In this document: one piece after another, positions 37,314 to 47,656 of the stretch | How positions within the stretch are numbered: position 1 is the stretch's first letter | Layout of the letters: each line of letters opens with the position of its first letter | Source: Anarhynchus alexandrinus | Lineage: Eukaryota > Chordata > Aves > Charadriiformes > Charadriidae | NCBI GenBank assembly: GCA_008711295.1 | Contig: VUYV01000324.1 | Span: forward strand, 709,638-773,637 | DNA length: 64,000 nt | Reading direction: 5' to 3' | Translations under genes and position numbers: made by a program | The notes under the pieces: model-generated | Told to the model about the DNA's origin: nothing | Database searches by the model: none | The model's input: only the letters and a program-made list of their open reading frames with translations

Positions 37314-39600
37314 GATTATTTTTCTTTTTACACATTTGTTGTGTTATTTCTGCGATTATGATAGAAATAGCACGCAGAGATGTTTTTAGTAGAGCAGCAG
37401 AGCCTTTAAAAAGTACTGCTGTGGGACAGGTAAATGACAGCAGTATTTAAATGTTTTTGCCAGATCGATATGAGTGAGTTTTACTTTGTGTCATACCTCT
37501 TATAAATCAAAAACATCAGGTTGCATCCACAAGGCTGGATAGTCCAGACATTAATGCACAGCACTAGAGCATGTAAAACTTTAAATAAAACAGAATTTAC
37601 AGGAAAGAAGTATCAAGTCAATCCTTCCCTATCTCGTGAATTTTCAAGCTTTTTTGAACTTCTTGAAAAGTTCACAAGCCTTTGAGCCAGACTTACATGG
37701 CTTCAGTTAAGTCCCTGCTGTGTTGAGCGTGTCAAAATCCATTGAACTGCTGACTGCAGCTGGCTTGATAAACTGAGCTGTTTATTTGTAGGAATTTTAT
37801 GCATTTGACCAGTTTTGCATTTTTAATGAAACGCCTATGGCTTAACACAGCAGAAAACAATAAAGTAAATGGCGCTGATTCTCACACTGTTTACATCAAT
37901 TTGTGTTTGAATTAAGTTCACAAATGTCAGTGGAATTTCTTCTGGATTACACTAATGAAACCAACTCAGAATCAGGCAAACTTTTTATAACAAAATTAAT
38001 CTATGTTTATTTAAAAAAAAATTCTTCATCTCCAAATGCTTTAAATACATAGCTAAACACCAAGTTAATAGCACACAGCATTGTTCTCCCAAGACCTGGC
38101 TCAATTTTCTCACTCTGATTAGCTAGCAATTTCTACAATTACACCTAAATGGATGCAATGCTGATTTCACTGCTTATTTTATTATAGCACTAAAACAGGT
38201 ACAGAACTATCTGCAATGCTTGTTTACAATATTACTCATAAACAATTTTTTTACACACTCTATTTCAATTTCCCAGCTTGATTAGCTACCAATCTGCACT
38301 AAAACACTCAAGTTAAAAGGAAAAGCTAATTGCTCTGGGTTTTTCAGATCATTTACACGCAACAGGATTTATTGGTGCTAATGAAGCTCCAGAACAGGAT
38401 GGCTTCTCTCTCACAGCCTTTTTCTGCCTTTCTACTTAATAATAAAATACATTAAAAATATCAATATGAGAAAGTGGTTTTAGACTTGTAGAGTAACTGA
38501 TCAATCTGACAATATCTTTAAGTCTGTGAAAAATCCACCGAAAACAGTGGAAGTCTAGGAACTCTAACTGGAAAACATATTTCAAGACTCATTATTTAAA
38601 AGAAAATATGCAGCTACAGAAAAAATATCCTCTCCTAATTCCAGCACATGAGGTTGCTCTTCCTAGCAAAATTCATCTGATTTTGATGCAAATCAGACTT
38701 ATTAATTCAGGAGCTTATTGGCTCATGGCTCAGTTTTACAGTGGTATCAACAAGTTTCGGGGTTACATTGTTTTTTCCTTTTCTTTCTCTTTGTTTTTTT
38801 CTTTTTATACAGGGGGAAGCAAAGTCGGAAGTGCTAAAAGAAGAGTTCATTAATAGAATTTTTACCATAATTTAGTTGCTGTAGTTTGAAATATCCCCTG
38901 GTAATAGTATGTTCACTTCAACACAGACTGATTTTCACTGCCCAATGGTTCTTTTTTTTTCTCTGCCTTGCCTGATGTGCAATGTCCTGCAATGTGCAAC
39001 ATATTTCTCCTGCTGTGGAATTTCATATTGATTCAAGAGAAGGGACATAAGCCTCCTGCCAACCACAGCACAGCTCATGGCTTGAACAGGTAAGGCTTCT
39101 GAGCCTGGAAAGGCAGGGGAAAGGGAAAACACAGAAATCAGGTCTTGGACAAATAGCCTAATCACTGAGAAAGCGTGCTAAAGCCTTGTACCGGTCAGTC
39201 TTGCTACACTTAACTCTATCTGTGAATACACAGTCCAAAAACCACATAAAACCTAGTCACATTTCTAAATGTTTCAGCTTGCCAGAACAATGCACATCTC
39301 CAATATGCAGTCCTGATGTAACAAGAGAGAAAAACAAGAACAAAGACCAAAACATGAAGGGGCTGATCTGCCTCTGAGGTGCTCCGCAAGGGAATGAGGA
39401 GGCCACCATTAGCCTGGTACCTACAGCACTTGCCTGAGAAATGTGAGGGTCATTTTGGGCTGATGAAGTTAAAGGCCATAACTGCCTGAAAACTGTCTCA
39501 GCTGTCAGCTGCCGCTACCCTTTACTTTTCCTACTGGAGATGGAATAACATGGATCAAAATTTTTAATAATCAGGCCCAGAAAATACAAGAGGGAATTTG
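37314..39600. other. Non-coding; duplicated homeodomain-type motif
   Basis: No coding block. TGATTAGCTAGCAAT (38116-38130) recurs as TGATTAGCTACCAAT (38279-38293) with similar CAATTT-containing flanks, 163 bases apart. The surrounding 37.8-38.5 kb is non-repetitive and rich in ATTA/TAAT cores. This could be a regulatory element. Confidence 0.5.
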
Positions 39601-39934
39601 ACTTTTGTGCTGGATCTGGCTGGGATGGAGTTAATTTTCTTCACAGAAGCCCTTATGGTGCTGTGGTTTGGATCTGTGACAAAAAGGTGCTAACACACCA
39701 GTGTTTTGGCTATTGATGAGCAAAACTTGCACAGTATCAAGGACTTTTCTGCTTCTCACACTGTCCCCCCAAGAAAACCCATTGAGGTTATCTTTTTTTT
39801 TCTTCCTTTTTTTCAACTCTTCCTCCCAGGCAAGTAGGCTGGGTGTGGGCAAGAGATTGGAAGGGGAAACAGCTGGGAGAGCTGACCCAAACTGACCAAA
39901 GGGATATGCCACACCATGTCATGTCATGCTAATC

Positions 39935-39942
39935 CATAAAAG
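39935..39942 (+). promoter_or_regulatory. LTR TATA-like box (CATAAAAG)
   Basis: The box lies about 190 bases upstream of the LTR's ATTAAA and directly before AGCTGGGG, the position of the TATA box in related LTRs. The first T is replaced by C. Activity is unknown. Confidence 0.5.
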
Positions 39943-40121
39943 CTGGGGAAAGAAGGAAGAAGGGGGTGATGTTTGGAGTTATGGCCTTGTCTTCCCAAGT
40001 AGCCATTACGTGTAATGAAATCCTGCTTTCCTGGAAATGGCTAAACATCTACCTGCTGATGGCAACTAGTGAATTAATTCTTTATGTTGCTTTGCTTGCA
40101 CATGCAGCTTTTGCTTTCCCT

Positions 40122-40127
40122 ATTAAA
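40122..40127 (+). promoter_or_regulatory. LTR polyadenylation signal (ATTAAA)
   Basis: ATTAAACTGTCTTTAACTC is the conserved R/U5-proximal block of this LTR group. Confidence 0.65.
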
Positions 40128-40262
40128 CTGTCTTTAACTCAACCCACAAGATTTTTCTCACTTTTGCTCTTCTGATTCCTTTCACCATCGTGCTGGTGGA
40201 GAGGTGCGTGGGCAGCTGTGTGGGGGCTTAGCTGCCAGCTAGGGTCAATCCACCATAACTTT

Positions 40263-43200
40263 ATAGCCAAGTCATGAGGGCTGAGCTGAATTTGAAAAGC
40301 ATGAAATACTCCTCCACACTGGCATGAAGCAGATAAATTCCTTAAGGATCACACAGATCACTGACAGTGTTTTAAGTCCAAGAAAAAAGAAAACAGGATC
40401 GTTATAACAGAAATTTTAAGAGCTTTAGGCTATTGGCCAGATACCGACTAGCTCTGTAAAACACTTGCACTCACCAAGCTGAAAGTTGCTCTTCAAATAG
40501 AGAGGCTAGAGGTTTTTTTTTCACTGATTTATTCATAAGTAGACTATGACCCTGACATGTCAAAGTCACTGGAGAACAGTAAATAGAAATTCATAGGTGA
40601 CATTTCTCAGAATTAGAATACAGAAGTTATAATCTCAAAATTGTCAGGGATATTTCTTCGAAAATGTATGAGATGGGATGTATGTATGAGGAAAGAAGCA
40701 TCCTTTGGTATGTAGCTGATAATGCATGTTCATTAAGAGTTCGTTGAACTCAACAATGTTACTCGTACATTGACAGGAATAATCCTATCAGTAATTAAAT
40801 ACATGTTATGATACCTAAACCCTAGAAAATATATCACAGATGAAGCCACTGTCAGTTTATTTTGATATGTGCTCAGAAATATCTTACTTCACTCAGACAG
40901 ACCAAATGTCAGTGGTTTTCCAAACTGTTAAAGCTTTTCAAAGGAAATATTGTGATGGCATTAGAAATTAATGTGATAAGCAAGCAGTTTCAGTAAATGC
41001 CATCTTGTTAAAATGTCGACAGTTAGGCAAGCAAGACCTACACATGTTCTAACATGAATTTGTACCCAGAATGAAACTTTACAGTTTAAAAATATTGCAG
41101 AATAATTCTTTTCAAGAAAATGAAATTAAATTCTATTTGGAACCTTTCTTTTTTTTCCTATTTGTCAGACATTTTTACTTATGTTAAAAGATGGTTATTC
41201 TTTTAAAACTCCATAATAAAACTAAATAGTGATAAATATTCTAAGCAAAGACTAGTTACAGATGCTGTGATAAAGAATGATATTGCAAGAAATGGGCTAT
41301 GGCCTCTATTATGGAGGACATGAAAATGGATATTCTAATTATCCATCCAACCTTAAAAAAATCTCTTAGAAAACATAAAAGGAACTTAAAGTTCCAACAT
41401 GTGATGTACATAGACAAGTGTACAAGAAAACATTGGAAGCTGGTACTCTTTGTCAAGTAGTTCATCATAAGTTGTACAAAGCAACAAACTCAGTCTGCCA
41501 GTTTTTTGAAAACTAGAGTCAGATGTAAGCACAACACAATAATGCAAAGACACTAAGTGTCAATAAGGAAAACTGAAGAGAGGAAAAGAATATAAATAGA
41601 GTACTTGACTCTCTGTGATACTACCTGATGTTAGTCATAGAGGGATTTGAAGTCCCTGGAACCTGCGCTTTGTTCACTAAATGTTGAATTAAGACATGGA
41701 AGAAAAATACATGTAATTCCCACCCCAACCCCTCNNNNNAAAAAAAAAAAAACAGGGAAAATTTTCATGTGTTAAGAAAAAAAAATAATATAATGAAAAT
41801 AACTAATAACATTGAAGATTCTTGAATTTTTCTTTTCCAAATAGAAAGTGATTATGAGAAAGCATGTTTATACCAAGAGTATCAAAAGTCTAACAGGGAA
41901 TATTATCAAAAGGTCTATGTAAGTTAACTGACAGCAAGCTCAAATAAGCTTAACAAGGAAAAGGTGGAACATATCACGGGACTGGGTGTCACAAAAGAAC
42001 TTGCCTAGATATTGTAATAGCAGTTTACAAGCACCTTGGTCAAATGGCACACATTTAGAAGCAAGGGTTTATTTGACAACAGGCATATTGTGGCATATTT
42101 CACAGACTAAGTTAAAGTTTGTAAATGAGAATGAAATAATATTTTTTCTATTAATAACCGAAATAGTGTAGAAGACTATATGCATGTTGTTGGGCTATTT
42201 CAGCACCCCAGGACAGAAATAGTGTTATTCTAGAATCTGTTTCAGGGCCTTTGTTTCAGGATCCAATTTATTCTTCAAACAGAAAGAATCCAGAAGGAAT
42301 ACAAATCAATGCAGTTTCCTTATAAAACAAACAAAAAAAAGGCTGTAGTCTCTGCAAGGACTTTTCCTCTTGTTTGTTTTTCATACATCGTCTCAAAATA
42401 ATACCTCTTACTTTAAGATTTTATAGCATCCTCTGACAGACAGGGAGTACTTAATCTTCTTTTGGGCTATTTTACCCTGCCCAAAGAGTAGGTCCACACT
42501 GCAAACAAATGAAAAGGTGTGTTTTTAACTTTCAGTGTCTTATCTGTATTATGTAGCTTAAGCTAAATTAAGAAAGAACTATTATTTCAAGCTTAGAGTA
42601 TCCTCAAGTATTAAAGAAAATCTAAATATAGAAAAGATATTTTAAATTAATGCTAGCCCTCAACCCCAGTAGATCATTCCCTAGTGAACATTTTCTCATT
42701 GTTTGTCCATTTTAATTCAAACAGTCCGAAACACAATGGATTTCCAATAGAACAGAGATACTATAAAAAATGTAGAGTTGTCCTCCTTTCTTAGTATACA
42801 CCATTAGATGGTGAATTGCACCTCCATGTATTTCAGAGGCAGGTGGCTACAGACCAGTAATGTAGTGATTAGGAATATTTCAAAATGAAAAGAATAATGT
42901 GAAAGAGCATATCCATGTACAGAACCTGATACCACTGAGAGGCCCAGTTCAGTTGGTCAAAATGGCTCTTAAGCACTTGATTCTTTTGGGCTTATTTGAA
43001 CTTAAATCACAATTTTTCCCAACTCTACAAAGAATTTATCTGATTTTCTCTCAGTACCTCCCCACCATTTACTTAGTACAAAATCAGCAGAACCTGTCTG
43101 TGCAATGCACTTAGACGCTGATGTGGAGCTACACTATGCTCTGACTGAAGATCGTCTTTTTGGAGAAAGGGTATGCCAATTCTTAAAATTATTGTGTGGA

Positions 43201-45666
43201 CTAAGTTCTTGAAAACTTTGTTTACCTACAGGCCACTGAAAAGTAGCAGGAACTCTAATGTGTGTGGCAATGAGCTGTCAGAGACTTCTTGGCATGATTC
43301 AGTGCACCGGGCACACAGAACATGTGCCTGTTAAGAGCCTGGTGCTGCTTGTCTGGTATTAGATGCCATTGAATATGATTGATGTGGGAACCTTATAAAT
43401 GGCTGTGGAAACAAACACTTAAGGAATATCTTGTCCAATTTATCGACACCCAGTCAATTAGCTCACTGCTAACAATCTATCTGAAGATGGAAAAAGACAC
43501 AGCAGAAATATGCAGAAGTTATATTATATTCTTTGCACTTTTAATCTGGGAAAAAAAAAAGCTTTCAGGGTGTGATGCAATATTATTCTGCAGAAACAGG
43601 GCAGTTGTTCAACAGAAACATAACAACTTTCTTTTTGATCTTTGTCATTGTTATTACAGTGAAGGAGAGGGAGCAAAGGAGTATGAAGTTTCTAGTTGTT
43701 TAAAAATAATTGCTTTTAATCATCTTTTAAAATGTTGAAATTCTAAATGATGTTGAAAAATAATGATTAAAAAAAATGTAAAATGTACAATGGGAAATAA
43801 TTCTAAAAAATTGTTGACTGTTTTGTCAAGAAAATTAGTCACGCCAACATAGCCAGCAGAGTAGCAGAAACTACAGGAAATATAAGGCTGTAGATATAAT
43901 ATTTTTTTCCCCCATTCAGACACATGAAATTTAAGCTTTGCATCCTCTGAAGCAAGCTGAACCTGCATTGTTTGGTCTAATCATAGATTCAACACCACTA
44001 TACTAAAATAATTGAAAACTCTGGCATTATTTTCTTTTAAGAAGAGAACAGAAGGTTAGGAGTGGTCTTGTGTTTTAATAAATCTCCTGTGTAATGGAAC
44101 GATACAACTACTATAGAAACATAGCCATTTCTTTTGACATTCAATTCAATACATTTGTATTCATTTCATATTTACTGATTATATTTCATATTTACAGTCC
44201 AATAATCTGTAGGTTTTATATTGACAATAAACAATTACATAAGAAGTTTTTTTAAAACTGGAAAACTGGAGATCTGGCAATGAAGTAGAAAAGTGATGGA
44301 CTTTATGAAATTATGATTGTGTTATCCAAATGGATAAAATTGGCAGTAATTGAAAGTCTCAGCAATACAAGCCAGTACTGTCAAAGGTGGCATTGGGATT
44401 AGGCTCCAAGTTCCCACTGATACCCATATGCCAAATTTTTTCAACTTCTTTTGAAATTTTTATTATTTACAGTCAACTTTATGCAACAAATAACTGAAAT
44501 AAATGAAGCATTCCATGATTAAATCTCAGGAAGGTGGCATTCCATTGATTTTTTTCTTTTTTAATTACCATTTTTAATATTCTCTATACAACCAGAAAGA
44601 ATTATGATATTTTCCTAATTTACAGGGTTTCTAATGAACAGCTTTCTCAGCAGTACAATATGTAGAAACACATTTTCAGAATTAGAAAGGTTTTATTCCT
44701 GCTTAGCCTAATTGTTAACAGAACAAGACCAGAACACGGGCAAATCAACAGAAGTAGTTCTTGAACACAACCATTTTACAACCACAGATGCAATCCAGAT
44801 ATTGGAAGAAAGGTTTGGTGGCAATTTACCATTTCCAGATCTCAAATTCCTATGAATCTTCTACTTTCCTAATGCTGTTTCCGTCTCCTTCTCCAGAAGC
44901 ATTATGAATGGGATGTTTTTATACTGTAAGCCTATATTTCAGAATTAGTCATGTTAGAATCACTCCGCATTTTGTAGACAAAAAAAATTAGTTTTGATAA
45001 AATACTCTGGCCAATCTCTGCTTTTGAATAAGACCAATTTTCCCTTGAGTTTTTCTACCAGTTCTCTCCATTGACCATAATGGAGACTCATAACATGAGT
45101 TGTGAGTCATATGAGAAACTCACACGTGACCATAATGTGTAACTCATACACAGAAATGTCTGCATTTGGTCAGATGAGTGTGTTCTACCTTGAACCAACA
45201 GAACTGCAGGTTCTACACACCTAGATCCAATAACGCTTTCAGGAATCAATTGACAATATGACAGCAGCTTTCCTCTCCAGATGCAACAGGTGTTTCTTTC
45301 TGATGTTACTAGATGCTCCTGGATGCAGCTTCCTACAGCAGCTTGCTGCTGATCTCTGCATGAAGGGTATAGTATGCATTCAGAAAGACCCTAAAAAGAT
45401 CATATGCTCTGTCAGTACACAGGATGGAACCAGAGAAGGTGGAAGTGTAAGGAAAACGGTTATCTTATGCATAAATCTAAATATGTTTGAGAACAGTAAA
45501 TAATTGAAAAGATTATTTTTGTTTAAAAAAAATAGTTTAAAAAATTGATTTTTAACTATTTTGTTACAACTATTTGTGGTGCTTCTTCGTAGACAGCAAG
45601 CTTTTGGAAGTCCTGAGCAATACTTAATGAAAATAATATATGATCTACAATAATTTCAGTGCAATA
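40263..45666. other. Non-coding, with short assembly gap
   Basis: AT-rich sequence. Five Ns at 41735-41739 precede a run of 13 A (41740-41752). Frames up to 119 codons (43379-43738) have no family signature. At 45060-45150 the words ACTCAT and GACCATAATG recur in both orientations, forming weak hairpins. I see no gene. Confidence 0.55.
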
Positions 45667-46405
45667 GGATAGAATCACAGAAGGGTTTGGGACCTTCAAA
45701 GATCACCTCGTCCAACCCCTCTGACATGGACAAGGACACATTGCTCTAGATCAGGCTGCTCAAGACCCCATCCAACCTGATCTCGAACACTTCCAGTGAT
45801 GGGGGCATCCCCAACTTCTCTGGGAAACCCGTTCCAGTGTCTCACCATGCTCACCATAAAAGATTTCTTCCTTAAGTCCAGTCTAAATATACCCTCCTTC
45901 AGCCCCTTGTCCTGTCACTACAGTCCTTGGTAAAAAGTCTCTCTCATTCTTTCTTATAAGCTTCCTTTATTTATGGAAAGACAACAGTAAGGTCTCCCCG
46001 GAGCCTTCTGTTCTCCAGGCTGAACAACCCCAACTGTCACCCTTTGTTCATAGGAAAGGTGTTCCATCCCTCCGAACACTTTTGTGGCCCTCCTCTGGAC
46101 CCACTCTCACAGGTCCACATCTGTCTTGTACTGGGATTGCCCAGCTGGAAGCAGTACTCCAGGCGGGGTCTCACCAGAGTGTAGTAGAGAGGAAGAATCA
46201 GCTCCCTTGACCTGCTGGCCACACTTCTTGCCATGCAGCCCAGGATACAGTTGGCTTTCTGGGCTGCAAGCGCATATTGCTGGCTCATGCTGAGCTTCTC
46301 ATCAACCAACACCCCCACGTCCTTCTCCTCAGGGCTGCTATCAATCCATTCTCCACCCAGCTTGTACTTGTGCTTGGGATTGCCCCAACCCATGTGCAGG
46401 ACTTC
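45667..46405 (-). mobile_element. CR1 LINE 3' fragment (copy B)
   Basis: On the minus strand this runs from the DNA for the reverse transcriptase C-terminal region (frame 46393 down to 46037 reads [16 protein letters not shown] and then [20 protein letters not shown]) to the CR1 3' end at about 45667. The hairpin-associated tail GATTCTATCCTATT marks the terminus. The frame breaks after the RPRLEYC block, so the rest of the C-terminus is out of frame. The start at 46405 falls inside sequence that is present a second time in copy A. Confidence 0.9.
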
Positions 46406-46412
46406 TTTTTAA

Positions 46413-46650
46413 GCAGCCCAGGATACAATTGCTTTCTGGGCTGCAAGTACACATTGCTGACTCAGGGCCAATTTTTCATCCACCAGTACCCCCAAGGCCT
46501 TCTCAGCACAGCTGCTCTCAATCCATTCATCCCCCAGTCTGTATTGATATTGGGGGTTGCCCCAACCCAGGTTCAGGACTTTGCACTTTGCCTTGTTGAA
46601 CTTCATGACGTTCACATAGGCCCACTCCTCAAGCCTGTAGAGGTCCTTCA
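46413..46650 (-). mobile_element. CR1 LINE internal fragment (copy A)
   Basis: The minus-strand frame 46651 to 46409 reads [20 protein letters not shown] and continues to [14 protein letters not shown], all CR1 reverse transcriptase. The fragment stops at GTATCCTGGGCTGC and then, after a short TTAAAAA, copy B begins further upstream in the CR1 map. The 169 bases at 46413-46581 correspond to 171 bases at 46235-46405 of copy B with roughly a fifth of positions different by eye. Copy A has no 3' end of its own. Confidence 0.85.
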
Positions 46651-47000
46651 TCAGCCTTCAAATTTCAAGAAACCATGAGACAAATTTTTCAATATATCAA
46701 GACTGATTTAAAACACAAGACTAAATGATAATAACAACTTTCAAATAATTTTAATTGTCCTCTGATACTTACCTTCCTTATTTTCTTATTTTCTCTGTAT
46801 CAATGAGGACAAGAATGTATTTCCTATTTTTTTTTAAATAAAGCTCAGGTTTTAAATAATTTGTATTTCTAGAATATGATACATTACGAGCATTATCAAC
46901 ATCAACTTAGACATACTGGAGAATGAGCAGTGCAAAATATTTTAAGTAGCCCCATGATCCAATAATGACTAATGGTTTGAGAGAAGAAAAATCTAGACAG
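46651..47000. other. Spacer between inverted CR1 copies
   Basis: AT-rich DNA with a T run near 46830. No CR1 or other element was recognised. Confidence 0.6.
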
Positions 47001-47567
47001 AAGCTCAATATGACCCAACAATGCGCACTTGCAGTCCAGAAAGCCAACTGTATCCTGGGCTGCATCAAAAGAAGCGTGGCCAGAAGGTCGAGGAAGGTGA
47101 TTCTGCCCCTCTACTCTGCTCTCATGAGACCCCACCTGGAGCACTGCATCCAGCTCTGGAGCCCCTGACATAAGAAGGACATGGACCTGTTGGAGTGAGT
47201 CAAGAGAAGGGCCATGAATATGACCAGAGGGCTGGAGCACCTCTCCTATGAAGACAGGCTGAAAGAGTTGGGGTTGTTCAGCCTGTAGAAGAGAAGGCTC
47301 CGGGGAGACCTTACAGCAGCCTTCCAGTACTTAAAGGGGGCCTACAGGATAGATGGGAAGGGACTTTTTGTCATGGAGTGTAGTGATAGGACGAGGCGTA
47401 ATGGTTTTAAACTGGAAGGGTGTAGGTTTAGGTTAGATATTAGGAAGAAATTTTTCACTATGAGGGTGGTGAGACAGTGGAACAGGTTGCCCAGAGAAGT
47501 TGTGGATGCTTCATCCCTGAGAGCATTCAAGATCAGGTTGGATGGGGCTTTTAGTAACTTGGTCTAG
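47001..47567 (+). pseudogene. CR1 reverse transcriptase C-terminal remnant
   Basis: The readable codons give [20 protein letters not shown] and then [17 protein letters not shown]. An in-frame TGA at 47166-47168 interrupts the frame. The terminal block SDRTRRNGFKL, FRLDIRKKFFT, WNRLPREVVDA ends at the ancestral TAG (47565-47567). There is no catalytic domain. Confidence 0.85.
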
Positions 47568-47656
47568 CAGAAGGTGTTCCTGCCTATGGCAGTGGGGTTG
47601 GAGCTAGATGATCTTTAAGTTCTTTTCCAACCCAAACCATTCTATGATTCTATGAA
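47001..47656 (+). mobile_element. CR1 LINE 3' fragment
   Basis: The fragment begins AAGCTCAATATGACCCAACA, corresponding to the EKLxMSQQ codons of the CR1 reverse transcriptase, and runs to the CR1 3' end TTCCAACCCAAACCATTCTA then TGATTCTATGA at 47656. It is 5'-truncated to about 650 bases. It is closely similar to the copy at 31707 and faces the minus-strand copies at 45667-46650. Confidence 0.95.

Larger units (their letters stand above)
39606..40257 (+). mobile_element. Solo LTR of an avian endogenous retrovirus (ERVL-like)
   Basis: The LTR starts TGTGCTGGATCTGGCTGGG and ends CAATCCACCATA, so its terminal CA is mutated. A perfect 5-bp target duplication ACTTT lies at 39601-39605 and 40258-40262. 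A TATA-like CATAAAAG is at 39935-39942, and the signal ATTAAA is at 40122-40127 followed by CTGTCTTTAACTCAACCCAC, a sequence shared with the LTRs at 3120 and 51522. No internal retroviral genes are adjacent. The short frames inside (for example 39631-39912 minus) are chance readings of LTR sequence. Confidence 0.9.

Noticed and set aside
43379..43738. 119-codon plus-strand frame
   Set aside because: No domain or motif, composition as expected by chance in AT-rich DNA.
45060..45150. Repeated ACTCAT and GACCATAATG words as a CRISPR-like or tandem array
   Set aside because: There are only two or three irregular copies in mixed orientation with no constant unit or spacer length, and the setting is a bird genome.
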